Of a stretch of DNA of 64,000 bases, positions 43,449 to 53,101 are shown one piece after another. The position numbers and the translations under genes were made by a program. The notes under the pieces were generated by a model. The model was not told the origin of the DNA. It saw only the letters and a program-made list of their open reading frames with translations, and did not search any database. How positions within the stretch are numbered: the first letter of the stretch is position 1; each line of letters starts with the position of its first letter. The DNA comes from Hungatella sp. UBA3048 (GTDB lineage: Bacteria > Bacillota > Clostridia > Lachnospirales > Lachnospiraceae), in contig DFCS01000037.1 of NCBI GenBank assembly GCA_002367105.1, positions 1 through 64,000 on the forward strand, in the 5' to 3' direction.

Positions 43449-44861
43449 TCACCTGCGAGGCAGCGCATGGATCGCTCCGCCTATACTATCCTCAAGCGCC
43501 TCCCCAACCGATTCATTATAGGTAGGATGAGCCCGCATGGCTTTTAAAAGCTGTTCTGCAGTAAGTTTATTGGTAATGGCTGTTCCCAGCTCTCCAATCA
43601 TATCCGTAGCTCTGGCGCACATCATCTGTGCTCCCAGCAATGCGCCCGTTTCCTTATCTGTTACAACTTTAACAAAGCCTCTTTCTTCCTTTGTTATAAA
43701 TGATTTACAGTTGGCGTGGGTTAAGGTTTTCCCGGTAACGGTCTCAATCCCTTTCCCTTTTGCTTCCTCTTCCGTTATTCCTACGCATGCTATTTCTGGA
43801 TCCGTGTAAACACATGACGGAATAACCGACAGATCGATGGACGGCTCTCTCCCATTCATAAGCTCCACAGCACAGATGCCCTGGGAGCTTGCAGCGTGGG
43901 CCAGCTGGATGCCTCCGATTACATCTCCGACCGCAAACACACCCGGCATACTTGTTTCAAAGTTTTCCTTCACCACAATCCTGCCCCTGTTCATTTCCAG
44001 TAAGGTATCTTCCTCAAACAGTCCGTCCGTATTGGGAATACGTCCGGTGGCAGAAAGCAGGTATGGCGTCTTTATGACCTCAATCTTTTCTTTGTCTTTT
44101 GCCATCTCCCCATAGGTACAGATAAAATCCCTGCCCTCTTTTTCAATTTTCCGGACAAATGCCCTGGTATGAATGTCAACGCCTTTTTTTTTCAAAATCA
44201 GCTTTAAATTCTGTGAGATTTCTTTATCCAGACCGGGCAGAAGTCTTTCTTCCGCCTCCAGTAAGGTAACCTTGGAGCCAAAGGAAGCGAATACGGTGGC
44301 AAACTCCACCCCAATGACTCCTCCGCCTATAATAATCAGGCTTTCCGGTATATGATCAAGCTGAAACAACTCATCGTTTGTCATGACTCCGGGAAGACGG
44401 ATACCTTCTATGGGCAAAATGGCCGGTTTTGATCCTGTTGCCAGCAGAATATGTTCCGCCTGAAGGAGTTCTTCCCCTTCCTCTGTCTTGACCCTGACCT
44501 TTCCCTCCTTGGTCAGCGTCCCAGTTCCGTGTATCCGATCAATTTTATTTCCCTTAAGAAGCTGTTCCACACCCAGTCTGAGACTTTCGGATGTTTCATT
44601 TTTATAGGACATCACTTTTCCATAATCACAGCTCACCTCTTTTGAGATGATTCCGAATCGCTCTCCTGTCAGGACCTCCTGATATAATTTGGCTGCATGC
44701 AGCATGGCCTTTGCAGGAACGCAGCCACGGTTTAGGCAGGTACCTCCTACTTCCCGGTTTTCGACCACAGCCGTTTTCATTCCCAGCTTTGCAGCCTTAA
44801 TCGCTGCTACATATCCTCCGGGGCCTGCACCAATAACAAGCAGATCATATCGTTCTTCCAT
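43449..44861 (-). CDS. lpdA: Dihydrolipoyl dehydrogenase (glycine cleavage L-protein)
   Basis: A 470-residue FAD/NAD flavoprotein. FAD site GAGPGGYVAA (about 11-20), redox disulfide GGTCLNRGCVPAKA (Cys42, Cys47), NAD-binding GGGVIGVEFA, second FAD motif FAVGDV, and C-terminal AHPTYNESVGEAL with the His-Glu pair. It reoxidises dihydrolipoyl-GcvH in the glycine cleavage reaction. Last gene of the operon; ATG 44861 lies 18 bp after lplA. Confidence 0.95.
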   Translation of the reverse strand: MEERYDLLVIGAGPGGYVAAIKAAKLGMKTAVVENREVGGTCLNRGCVPAKAMLHAAKLYQEVLTGERFGIISKEVSCDYGKVMSYKNETSESLRLGVEQLLKGNKIDRIHGTGTLTKEGKVRVKTEEGEELLQAEHILLATGSKPAILPIEGIRLPGVMTNDELFQLDHIPESLIIIGGGVIGVEFATVFASFGSKVTLLEAEERLLPGLDKEISQNLKLILKKKGVDIHTRAFVRKIEKEGRDFICTYGEMAKDKEKIEVIKTPYLLSATGRIPNTDGLFEEDTLLEMNRGRIVVKENFETSMPGVFAVGDVIGGIQLAHAASSQGICAVELMNGREPSIDLSVIPSCVYTDPEIACVGITEEEAKGKGIETVTGKTLTHANCKSFITKEERGFVKVVTDKETGALLGAQMMCARATDMIGELGTAITNKLTAEQLLKAMRAHPTYNESVGEALEDSIGGAIHALPRR

Positions 44862-44879
44862 CCTATCCCTCCCTGGTCT

Positions 44880-45878
44880 CTATAATTCTGCAGCAGCAAA
44901 AAACTCTTTTAAGTCTTTTATCATGGCCGACTGGGCCTGGGTTACTGCTGGCACCTGATCCAGCTTATTGCAGATATCTTCATTCTCATATCTGCTTCCC
45001 TTTATATACCCTGGGATCCGGTCCATTAAATCTGGTTCCATGGAATCGGAAAACAACTGCAGATCCTTAATGGTCCCGCTGTTCACTTCAAACTGCCAGA
45101 TTACATTTCCCCAAACAAAGCGCTTTGACAGTTCGTACTGAAAATCCATATTGCGTCCGTACAGCCAATCCCAGGAAGAAAATTTCTTTCTTCCCTCTGA
45201 CAATGCTTCCTGGTCTAAATGCTCCTGCCTGCAGAAAACCGCCTTATGCCCATAAGTTTCCTCAAATGCCTCAAGAAGTTTTTTCTTTAGCATATCAATG
45301 GTTAAATCAGCCCGGTATTCCGAAAGATTGGTTACCCTGGATCTGACAGAATCCACGCCTTTTAATGCCAGTTTATCCTTTGAAACCTGCAGGTATTTAG
45401 AAAGCTTCTCCATATCTGCATGAACCAGCAGGGTCCCATGATGATAGCATTTCTCCCCTCTGGTATAAAAGGCATTGCCGGAAAACTTCCTGTCTGATAC
45501 GGTGATATCATTTCGTCCGGATTTTTCTGCATGAATTCCCAGTTTCCTGACTCCATTTAAAATGACTTCAAGCTGTTTATCCAGATCATAATGGTTCTTA
45601 GTAACAAGAAACGTAAAATTCAAATTGCCAAGGTCATGGAATACGGCACCGCCTCCTGAAAGCCTTCTCACCAGGTGGCCGCCATCCTGCTCCAGTTCCC
45701 GGATCCTGCATTCCTTCCATGGATTCTGGTTTTTACCGATTACAACGGTATTTTCATTCTGCCACAGGTATAGGATACAGGTATCCCCTCCTGCAGTTTC
45801 TAATAAATGCTCTTCAATTGCAAGATTCAGATACGGGTCATGGCTGCTTCCGTCGATATATTTAATTTCCTGTATCAT
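44880..45878 (-). CDS. lplA: Lipoate-protein ligase A
   Basis: A 332-residue enzyme that adenylates and attaches lipoate to GcvH. Family motifs: NLAIEEHLLE, IGKNQNPWKEC, VRRLSGGGAVFHDLGNLNFT and HGTLLVHADMEKLSKYL; the C-terminal accessory domain has the SSWDWLYGRN motif. Its start overlaps the end of gcvPB by 17 bp, so it is translationally coupled. It ensures GcvH modification from scavenged lipoate. Confidence 0.94.
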   Translation of the reverse strand: MIQEIKYIDGSSHDPYLNLAIEEHLLETAGGDTCILYLWQNENTVVIGKNQNPWKECRIRELEQDGGHLVRRLSGGGAVFHDLGNLNFTFLVTKNHYDLDKQLEVILNGVRKLGIHAEKSGRNDITVSDRKFSGNAFYTRGEKCYHHGTLLVHADMEKLSKYLQVSKDKLALKGVDSVRSRVTNLSEYRADLTIDMLKKKLLEAFEETYGHKAVFCRQEHLDQEALSEGRKKFSSWDWLYGRNMDFQYELSKRFVWGNVIWQFEVNSGTIKDLQLFSDSMEPDLMDRIPGYIKGSRYENEDICNKLDQVPAVTQAQSAMIKDLKEFFAAAEL

Positions 45879-47322
45879 CTTTATCCGTTTCCTTATCTGA
45901 GAAGTCGTACCTTAACTTTGGATTTCTGGCTGCCCTTACTTCGTCAAGCCTGGCGACCGGTGTATGGATTGGGGCCTGATGAAGAGTCTCTGGTTGAGAC
46001 ATTGCTGTTTCATGGAGGCTGCGTAATACAGAAATCACTTCATCCAAAGTTTCTTTTGACTCTGTTTCCGTAGGTTCTGCCATTAAAGCTTCTGGTACGA
46101 TCAACGGGAAATACATGGTCGGCGGATGGATTCCATAGTCCAAAAGTCCTTTTGCTATGTCCATGGCTGACACACCGGTTTCTTTTTTTAGCCTTGCCAG
46201 GCTCATGACAAATTCGTGCATGCAGGGTCCCTGGTATGCCATATCATATACATCCTTTAATTGCGCCATCATATAATTGGCGTTTAATACAGCATGCTTT
46301 GAGGCTTCCGGAACTCCTTCCTTTCCAAGCATAAATAAATACGTCATGGCTCTGACCACAATTAAAAAATTACCATAAAAGCTTTTCACCTGTCCGATGG
46401 TACTTGCAGGATGATGAAACGTATATCCCTTATCTTCCTCTACCATGCTGCCCGGTAAAAATTCAGCCAGGAGATCCTTGCAGCCAACTGGTCCGCTGCC
46501 CGGGCCTCCGCCACCGTGAGGAGTAGAAAATGTCTTGTGAAGATTTAAATGGACCACATCAAATCCCATGTCACCTGGTCTAATCATGCCCATAACGGCG
46601 TTTAAGTTAGCTCCGTCATAGTAGTTAAGTCCTCCGGCTTCATGAACGATTTTTGTAATCTCAAGTATGTTTTTATCAAAAAGTCCTAATGTATTGGGAT
46701 TGGTTAACATCAGTCCGGCCGTATCTTCCCCGACCGCCTTTTTTAATTCCTCCAAATCCACTCCGCCGTCTTCCGCAGACGGGATACTGATAACGGAATA
46801 GCCCACCATTGTCGCACTGGCAGGATTGGTTCCATGGGCGGAATCCGGTACTATGATCTTTGTTCTTTTTTTGTCGCCCCGGCTTTCGTGATATGCTTTT
46901 ATCAGCAAAAGTCCGGTAAATTCACCGTGAGCTCCTGCTGCCGGCTGGAAGGTCATACGGTTCATTCCGGTGATTTCACATAAGTACTTCTCTGCTGTCT
47001 TTAATACTTCCATACAGCCCTGTACGGTATGCTCCGGCTGAAGCGGATGAATCTGCTTAAAGCCAGGAAGACCTGCTATGTCTTCATTGATCTTGGGATT
47101 ATATTTCATGGTGCAGGAACCCAAAGGATAAAAGCCGTCATTGACACCATATGCCTTTTTCGCTGTTTCCGTATAATGCCTGCTTATATCATTTTCAGAC
47201 ACTTGCGGAAGGTGCAGGCTCCTTTTTCTTAGGCAGCCTTCTTCCGGCAGGCTCACCGGCACATCACATTCCGGCAGAATGCTCATCGTTCTTCCTTCCT
47301 GTCCTTTTTCAAATATCAGCAT
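45862..47322 (-). CDS. gcvPB: Glycine dehydrogenase (decarboxylating) subunit 2, GcvPB
   Basis: A 486-residue C-terminal half of the P-protein, carrying the PLP site: HLNLHKTFSTPHGGGGPGSG, in which the Lys forms the Schiff base. With GcvPA it decarboxylates glycine and transfers aminomethyl to lipoyl-GcvH. GGAGGTG precedes the ATG at 47322, 4 bp after the gcvPA stop. The two-gene P-protein is the usual arrangement in Firmicutes. Confidence 0.95.
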   Translation of the reverse strand: MLIFEKGQEGRTMSILPECDVPVSLPEEGCLRKRSLHLPQVSENDISRHYTETAKKAYGVNDGFYPLGSCTMKYNPKINEDIAGLPGFKQIHPLQPEHTVQGCMEVLKTAEKYLCEITGMNRMTFQPAAGAHGEFTGLLLIKAYHESRGDKKRTKIIVPDSAHGTNPASATMVGYSVISIPSAEDGGVDLEELKKAVGEDTAGLMLTNPNTLGLFDKNILEITKIVHEAGGLNYYDGANLNAVMGMIRPGDMGFDVVHLNLHKTFSTPHGGGGPGSGPVGCKDLLAEFLPGSMVEEDKGYTFHHPASTIGQVKSFYGNFLIVVRAMTYLFMLGKEGVPEASKHAVLNANYMMAQLKDVYDMAYQGPCMHEFVMSLARLKKETGVSAMDIAKGLLDYGIHPPTMYFPLIVPEALMAEPTETESKETLDEVISVLRSLHETAMSQPETLHQAPIHTPVARLDEVRAARNPKLRYDFSDKETDKDDTGN

Positions 47323-47326
47323 AACC

Positions 47327-48646
47327 TTACACCTCCTTCAGAATGCCAATGACACGGTCAATGTCATCCTTTGCATTCATTTCCGTGCAGCACCACAAGA
47401 TCTGTCCCGCTCTTTCACCGGTCAAGGGATAGCCCCCAAGAATTCCATGTTCCTCCAGTATCCCCAGCACCTGTTCCGCCGGGATCTTTGAAGCGGTCAC
47501 AAATTCATGGAAGAATTCTCCGCGGTTTACGACCGGATACCCGATTGCTTCCAATTGCTTAGCCATATAATGGGCTTTTGACATACACTGTATGGCGGTC
47601 TGTTTCAGACCTTCTGCTCCCATAGCGGATAAATAGACGGATACTGCCAATGCACAAAGTGCCTGGTTTGAGCAGATGTTGCTTAATGCCTTTTCTCTCC
47701 GGATATGCTGTTCCCTAGCCTGAAGGGTCAGGACATATCCTGTTTTACCGTTGGAGTCAACGGTTTCCCCTACGATCCTTCCCGGCAGCTTTCTGATCAG
47801 TTCTTTCGTACATGCCATGAAACCAATATATGGTCCGCCGAATGCCAACGGCAGTCCAAGGGGCTGCCCCTCTCCCACTGCAATATCAGCACCGTATTCT
47901 GCCGGCGTCTTAATGATTCCAAGGGAAATAGGATTCACGCCCATAATATAGCGTGCATTGGCTTCCCTGGTTATGTTTCCGATCTCTTCTGCCGGTTCCA
48001 GACTGCCATAATAATTTGGATTCTGGATGTAGACGCATGCGGCCTGGCTGTCCAGGTGTTCTTTCAGAAAATCCAGATCTGTTATGCCGTCTTTCTCCGG
48101 TATAACCGTCAGTTCCATCCCGTTTCCAAAACAATAGGTCTTTATGGTCTCCATTGCCTGAGGATGAACCGCTGCAGAAACAAAGGCCCTGTTTTTCTTT
48201 CTGTCCCTGCACATAGCTACCGCTTCTGCCGCCGCTGCCGCACCGTCATACACGGAAGCGTTGGCAGTGTCCATTCCGGTAAGCTCACAGATCATCGTCT
48301 GGTATTCAAATATGGACTGTAAGATTCCCTGGCTGATTTCCGCCTGATATGGGGTATAAGCCGTGTATAGGGTTTCCTTGGATAACACGCTTTTCACAAT
48401 GGATGGAATATAGTGCCTGTAAGCACCTGCCCCCCGGAACATGACAGGAAATACCGTATTCTTTGCAGCAATGTTTTCCATCTTCTTACATACTTCCATT
48501 TCAGACATTCCACCGGGAAGATTCAATCCTTCCTTTAAAATAACTTCCTGGGGAAGCTGCCCGAAAAGGTCTTCTACGCGATTAATTCCGATCGCAGACA
48601 GCATTTCTTTTCTGTCCTCATCAGTTGCCGGTACAAATGAACCCAT
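47327..48646 (-). CDS. gcvPA: Glycine dehydrogenase (decarboxylating) subunit 1, GcvPA
   Basis: A 439-residue N-terminal half of the P-protein. Motifs: YIPSIVKSVLSKETLYTAYT, PYQAEISQGILQSIFEYQTM, NASVYDGAAAAAEA. ATG 48646 is chosen because AAAGGAG lies 8 nt upstream; a longer frame to 48673 would overlap gcvH by 14 bp and has no ribosome site. Partner of GcvPB. Confidence 0.95.
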   Translation of the reverse strand: MGSFVPATDEDRKEMLSAIGINRVEDLFGQLPQEVILKEGLNLPGGMSEMEVCKKMENIAAKNTVFPVMFRGAGAYRHYIPSIVKSVLSKETLYTAYTPYQAEISQGILQSIFEYQTMICELTGMDTANASVYDGAAAAAEAVAMCRDRKKNRAFVSAAVHPQAMETIKTYCFGNGMELTVIPEKDGITDLDFLKEHLDSQAACVYIQNPNYYGSLEPAEEIGNITREANARYIMGVNPISLGIIKTPAEYGADIAVGEGQPLGLPLAFGGPYIGFMACTKELIRKLPGRIVGETVDSNGKTGYVLTLQAREQHIRREKALSNICSNQALCALAVSVYLSAMGAEGLKQTAIQCMSKAHYMAKQLEAIGYPVVNRGEFFHEFVTASKIPAEQVLGILEEHGILGGYPLTGERAGQILWCCTEMNAKDDIDRVIGILKEV

Positions 48647-48659
48647 ATGCAGATCTCCT

Positions 48660-49043
48660 TTATTCGTTTTCATTTTTTACAAATTCTTCGTACTCCCCAG
48701 GACTTAAGAATTCTTCTTTATCCGTGATATCGGTTATCCTTGCAAACCAGGCTTCATAAGGAGCTTCGTTGATCTTTTCCGGTGCATCAAGAAGTTCTTC
48801 ATTGATTTCCGATACAACTCCGGTTACCGGGCAATACACATCTGAAACAGCTTTTACAGATTCCACATCGGCAAATACTTCACCGGCTGTCGTCTCGTCG
48901 CCTTCTTCCGGAAGATTGACGAAAACAAGCTCTCCCAATGACTGCTGGGCATGATCCGTAAGCCCGACCAAAGCTGTTGTTTCATCTTCAAACTTCACCC
49001 ATTCATGTGTTTTGGTGTAAACCAGATCCCCTAATACTTTCAT
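48660..49043 (-). CDS. gcvH: Glycine cleavage H-protein
   Basis: A 127-residue lipoyl carrier with the modified lysine at about residue 64 in DVESVKAVSDVYCPV and the family start YTKTHEWV. It shuttles the aminomethyl group among P-, T- and L-proteins. AAGGAG precedes the ATG at 49043. Confidence 0.96.
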   Translation of the reverse strand: MKVLGDLVYTKTHEWVKFEDETTALVGLTDHAQQSLGELVFVNLPEEGDETTAGEVFADVESVKAVSDVYCPVTGVVSEINEELLDAPEKINEAPYEAWFARITDITDKEEFLSPGEYEEFVKNENE

Positions 49044-49068
49044 AATTAATTCTCCTTTACCTTGTGGA

Positions 49069-50151
49069 TTATTTTGATTTTTTATAAAATGGAAGGGTAA
49101 CCACTTCCGCTTCTACTTCTCTTCCCCGGACGATTACCGTTACCTTCGTACCTGCTTTTGTATATTCTTTATCCAGGATAGCCATGGCTGCCGGATAGCC
49201 CAGATATGGGCAATGGGTTCCCGATGTTGTAAAGCCTGCCTTCTTCCCGTCTGCAAGAACCTCTTCCTGTTCCCGGATGATTCCCCGTCCGGTTACCCTT
49301 AGGCCTACCCGTTTTCTTAAGAGAGAATCCTTATTGGGTAAATGGCTTTTTCCGATAAAGTCTTCCTTCTGCATCTTCACTGCAAACCCAAGACCGATTT
49401 CCACAGGATTTATATCATCGTTCATTTCATGTCCGTATAACGGCATACCTGCCTCCAGCCTCAGAGTGTCTCTGGCCCCAAGCCCACATGGGATCAGTTC
49501 ATATTCCCTGCCTGCCTCCATGAGCGTTTCCCACATTGTCTCAGCATATGCATTGTCTAAATAAAGCTCAAACCCATCCTCCCCCGTATAACCGGTTCTG
49601 GATACCATACATGTGATTCCGGCCACTTTTCCATCAAATACTGCATGATAGTACTTTTCAGGGATATCTGCGGTCAGTTTTATAAGTATTTCCTGTGATC
49701 TGGGACCCTGCAGGGCGATTTGCGTGATTTTATCAGATATGTCTTCAAACACCACTTCTCCTAATTTATGTTCCAGCATCCACTGGTAATCCTTTTCTTT
49801 ATTGGACGCATTAACAACGATAAAATACTCCTCTTCTTTTTTCTTATAAACAATCAGATCATCCACCGTTCCCCCGTGCTCATTGCACATGGGACTGTAT
49901 CTTGCCTGTCCGATCTCCATATCGGTAAAATCATTGGTCAGCAGCCGATTAAGGTTCTCAAGTGCATCTTTCCCCCTACAGATAATTTCCCCCATATGGG
50001 AAACATCAAAGAGCCCTGCCCTTGTTCTTACTGCCATATGCTCCTTTATGATCCCCTCTTCGTATTGGATGGGAAGAAGATACCCGGCAAAAGGGACTAT
50101 CTTTCCATGATACTTCAGATGCGTTTCATAAAGCGGTGTTTTTCGTTCCAT
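49069..50151 (-). CDS. gcvT: Aminomethyltransferase (glycine cleavage T-protein)
   Basis: A 360-residue folate-dependent enzyme releasing ammonia and forming methylene-THF. Motifs: MAVRTRAGLFDVSHMGE, YTGEDGFELYL and GLGARDTLRLEAGMPLYGHE. AGGAGG lies before the ATG at 50151. First gene of the operon and directly downstream of the glycine riboswitch. Produces one-carbon units and NADH, or could run in reverse during glycine synthesis. Confidence 0.96.
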   Translation of the reverse strand: MERKTPLYETHLKYHGKIVPFAGYLLPIQYEEGIIKEHMAVRTRAGLFDVSHMGEIICRGKDALENLNRLLTNDFTDMEIGQARYSPMCNEHGGTVDDLIVYKKKEEEYFIVVNASNKEKDYQWMLEHKLGEVVFEDISDKITQIALQGPRSQEILIKLTADIPEKYYHAVFDGKVAGITCMVSRTGYTGEDGFELYLDNAYAETMWETLMEAGREYELIPCGLGARDTLRLEAGMPLYGHEMNDDINPVEIGLGFAVKMQKEDFIGKSHLPNKDSLLRKRVGLRVTGRGIIREQEEVLADGKKAGFTTSGTHCPYLGYPAAMAILDKEYTKAGTKVTVIVRGREVEAEVVTLPFYKKSK

Positions 50152-50212
50152 GTTTTAATCCTCCTTAAATATTTTATATGATAATATAGGAACATCATCC
50201 GTTTATATGCAC

Positions 50213-50397
50213 AAAAAAAGGCAGAAAGAAATATTCCTATTGGATATTCCTGTCTGCCTCTGTCCTTTTACCTGAAAGATTAACTTCGTCGGTACATAAA
50301 TGTTCTCCAGAGTTACGTCCGAATCCGATCCTTTTGCCTGAGAGTTTCTGCCTTCCCCTTCGGCGGCACAGATTTGTGCTCTCTCTCTGATTCATCA
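50213..50397 (-). promoter_or_regulatory. Tandem glycine riboswitch with terminator (gcv operon)
   Basis: Both aptamers are recognisable on the minus strand. The first starts with GAGAGAGCACAAAT and has GAAGGGGAAGGCAGAAACTCTCAGG (core of the gcvT motif, shown in part); the second contains the linker CGGACGTAACTCTGGAGA and CTTTCAGGTAAAAGGACAGAGG. A terminator follows: GGCAG pairs with CTGCC and is trailed by TTTTTTT at 50213-50219. Glycine binding is expected to block that terminator and switch the operon on. Confidence 0.93.
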
Positions 50398-50414
50398 TCC
50401 GTTATTTATTATTG

Positions 50415-50443
50415 ATATTATCAGAGTATTTTGGCACTGTCAA
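50415..50443 (-). promoter_or_regulatory. gcv operon promoter
   Basis: Minus-strand consensus TTGACA (50438-50443), exactly 17 nt, TAATAT (50415-50420). The start site would be just before the first aptamer. Confidence 0.85.
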
Positions 50444-50576
50444 TCATTTTTTACACGACCTTTTAGAATGATTCTGACAACTATGGGGCTGCCTTTCATT
50501 GCGCCTCCAATGGGTACTCGATGTTATTGTAGCACAGGCAAATGATTATAGATAGAATATAAATGAAAGGTATAAT

Positions 50577-50675
50577 ATGTTATACTACAAATGTCTATTT
50601 GAACTTAAACGTGTTGAATATTCTGATCCAATCTATAGTCAATGGATTTTGGACAACCCATTACCATTGGATTAA
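50577..50675 (+). CDS. Candidate 32-residue peptide upstream of the GHKL sensor kinase
   Basis: A 33-codon frame with GAAAGG before its ATG, ending 32 bp before the sensor kinase gene. It encodes a mixed peptide with a basic middle (FELKRVEYSD) and an acidic, Pro-rich end (ILDNPLPLD). It might be a signal peptide precursor or leader, but no AgrB-type processing protein is nearby. Low confidence. Confidence 0.3.
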   Translation: MLYYKCLFELKRVEYSDPIYSQWILDNPLPLD

Positions 50676-50707
50676 AATGAAAACCCCTTAAAGGAGGAAA
50701 AATAAGC

Positions 50708-52036
50708 ATGAAGCTGCTTGAAATCATATTATTGCTTATTATTTACGATATCTATTTTTTTAACTATTTCAAACATATGTTTCCGGTCAAAAAAGACCAT
50801 TTGCTTTTTTATGCGGCTGCAATTTTCATCAATATCAGCATTACCATACCGGCCTATCTGTTTCTGGACCATCGGATCGCGGTCTTTTTTATAATGGGTT
50901 CGATAATGTTAGGCTTTTTTCTGCTGTTTCGGGTAAACCGGGTACAGATTATTTATGCCGGCAGCGTCTACATGTTTTCTATCTATAGCAGCAGAGGGAT
51001 TATCTGTTCGATCTATTCGATGGTTCTGCATACCGGCATCCAGGATGTCCTGCAGAATGAAAAATATTATAATGCGGTAACAGCGTTAGCCGTATTGCTG
51101 TCTATCCTGAGCATCACGTTTGTCCGAAAGATAATCGTTCCGGATAACAAGGCTAGGTATGCATTTGCTAACAATGAGCAGCTTGGTTTTACCGTCGTCT
51201 GCCTGTTTAGCCAATTGTTTTTTCTTATGTTTATTAATGACGGGCGCTATTATTATGAAATCAAGTCAACCTGGTATGCTGCTTTATATTTGGGAGCCAG
51301 CATTATAAGTAAACTATGTATGCAATTTGTTTTTCATCATACTGCCAAGGTGGTAGAATTACTTGAATACGAGCTGCATACCCGCAAGCTGCAGGAGCAG
51401 TTATCCAGTCAAATGCGGCATTATCAGGCGTACCGCAAATTTACGGAAAGCTACCGCATATTCCGCCATGATTATAAGAATATGATGACTTCCGTTAAAG
51501 TCCTAATGAACAACAAAGAATATGAAAAAGCGGCACGTATGCTGGATGATATCCAAGACACGATGCAAAGGGAGGTACTTATTCATAAAACTTATTCTGA
51601 TAATATCCTGCTGGATGCCATCCTGCAGGACGCAGCCAATGCCTGCGGGGATAAGAGCATCCGTTTTTCCGCACACGCACTTCTTCCTAAAGATGTACGG
51701 ATGTCAGAGCTGGACATTGTCCGTATTTTTTCAAACTCAATTGATAATGCCATAGAAGCCTGCAGTAAAATATCAAATAAAGAACGCTTTATTGAAATCA
51801 CAAGCGCCGGAAGCCGGGAGTGGGCAACAATTGAGATAGCCAATTCTTTTAACGGCGAATTATTCCTATCAGGAGGCGAACCGGCAACTACAAAAAAAGA
51901 TAAGGAGATTCATGGATTTGGACTGCGCATCATAAAGGAAACGGTTGAAGGCCTTGGAGGTCTGGTAATAGTGGATCCGGATCAGGAAAAAAGAATCTTT
52001 AAAATCAGGATCTGTATCCCCAGAAGCTCATCTTAA
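50708..52036 (+). CDS. GHKL sensor histidine kinase (AgrC-like, orphan)
   Basis: A 442-residue membrane kinase. Six or seven membrane segments fill residues 1-215. The cytoplasmic part has the H-box SYRIFRHDYKNMMTSVK (His about 259), the N-box SNSIDNAIEACSK and the G-box HGFGLRIIKETVEGLGG. This is the HPK10/AgrC class, normally partnered by a LytTR response regulator, none of which is visible here. AAAGGAGG precedes the ATG. It stands alone between the gcv promoter and an AraC gene. Confidence 0.88.
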   Translation: MKLLEIILLLIIYDIYFFNYFKHMFPVKKDHLLFYAAAIFINISITIPAYLFLDHRIAVFFIMGSIMLGFFLLFRVNRVQIIYAGSVYMFSIYSSRGIICSIYSMVLHTGIQDVLQNEKYYNAVTALAVLLSILSITFVRKIIVPDNKARYAFANNEQLGFTVVCLFSQLFFLMFINDGRYYYEIKSTWYAALYLGASIISKLCMQFVFHHTAKVVELLEYELHTRKLQEQLSSQMRHYQAYRKFTESYRIFRHDYKNMMTSVKVLMNNKEYEKAARMLDDIQDTMQREVLIHKTYSDNILLDAILQDAANACGDKSIRFSAHALLPKDVRMSELDIVRIFSNSIDNAIEACSKISNKERFIEITSAGSREWATIEIANSFNGELFLSGGEPATTKKDKEIHGFGLRIIKETVEGLGGLVIVDPDQEKRIFKIRICIPRSSS

Positions 52037-52196
52037 GATATGACTTTAATCCGGACAGAAAAGCTCCCGGTTAATTTCTGATCGATTCAAGTTTCAAACC
52101 TCCTTAACTTTCTATATTGGTATTGTAACAATTGCAATTTTATATTACAATTTAATTAATACACTGTACAATTTTAAAACGGCAGGAGGCAAAACC

Positions 52197-53087
52197 ATGG
52201 ATTCACCGATCAACTTGTCTGATAAATATTACCATTCAAAAGAACCTATCATACTGACTCAGCAGGAACTGAACTTACCGGGTATACGGCTGTTTGCCAC
52301 GCACAATATCCGTAACGCGATCTTTCCTCATTTACCCCATTATCATGAGAATGCGTTTGAGTTTACCTTTATATCCAGGGGATGCTTTTCCTTTCATACG
52401 CAGGGATCCGAATATGAAGTCTCCGGCGGAAATATCTTTATCTCTTTTCCTGATGAAGTCCACAGCACAAATGAAGTTCCTATTTCCTTAAACGAGCAGT
52501 ACTGGCTCCAGGTCGATATCAGCGATCCGAAAAACCTGTTATTCTTAAATGAGGAAACTGCAGAACAACTGATCCGAGATTTAAAAGGCATAAAGAGGCA
52601 TATTATATCCACGGATATCAAGGAGACCCGCCCTTTGATTGAAAAAGCCTTTGAGCTGGCCCTGTCCAATGGGAACCACCTGCTAATTGCCGGATATCTG
52701 ATTATCTTCTTCCAGTTAATGATCGCGGCCTCCAAAGAGGACAGATATTATCTGACCCATGATATCGAAGCAGCAGTCCAGTATGTGGATGAGCACGTCA
52801 CAGAAGAATTATCACTGCATACCCTGGCTGGAATCTGTAATCTGTCCGTTTCACAGTTTAAACAGAAATTCAGGCGGATCGTAGGCATCTCTCCGCGGAA
52901 TTATATCAATAAGAAAAAAATCAACTTTTCAAAAATGCTGCTTCTTAAAGATATTCCTGTAACAGAGGTGGCCATGCAGTTGAATTTTAATACCAGCAGC
53001 TATTTCTCTACTGTTTTTAAAAAATATACAGCGCTGACTCCCAGCGAATACATTCAAGCAGAACTTGGGAATAAGGAAAATGAATAG
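52197..53087 (+). CDS. AraC-family transcriptional regulator with cupin domain
   Basis: A 296-residue regulator: N-terminal cupin (about 35-115; HLPHYHENAFEFTFISRG, GGNIFISFPDEVHSTNE) and C-terminal AraC domain (LHTLAGICNLSVSQFKQKF; VTEVAMQLNFNTSSYFSTVF; LTPSEYIQAE). GCAGGAGG precedes the ATG. Convergent with the ABC exporter genes (stop-to-stop, 14 bp), so it may respond to the same compound, but this is positional inference. Confidence 0.9.
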   Translation: MDSPINLSDKYYHSKEPIILTQQELNLPGIRLFATHNIRNAIFPHLPHYHENAFEFTFISRGCFSFHTQGSEYEVSGGNIFISFPDEVHSTNEVPISLNEQYWLQVDISDPKNLLFLNEETAEQLIRDLKGIKRHIISTDIKETRPLIEKAFELALSNGNHLLIAGYLIIFFQLMIAASKEDRYYLTHDIEAAVQYVDEHVTEELSLHTLAGICNLSVSQFKQKFRRIVGISPRNYINKKKINFSKMLLLKDIPVTEVAMQLNFNTSSYFSTVFKKYTALTPSEYIQAELGNKENE

Positions 53088-53101
53088 CGGCTTATGGGGT
53101 T

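Noticed and set aside
50708..52036. Complete agr quorum-sensing locus
   Set aside because: Only an AgrC-like kinase is present; no AgrB-type peptidase or LytTR regulator was found on either side.
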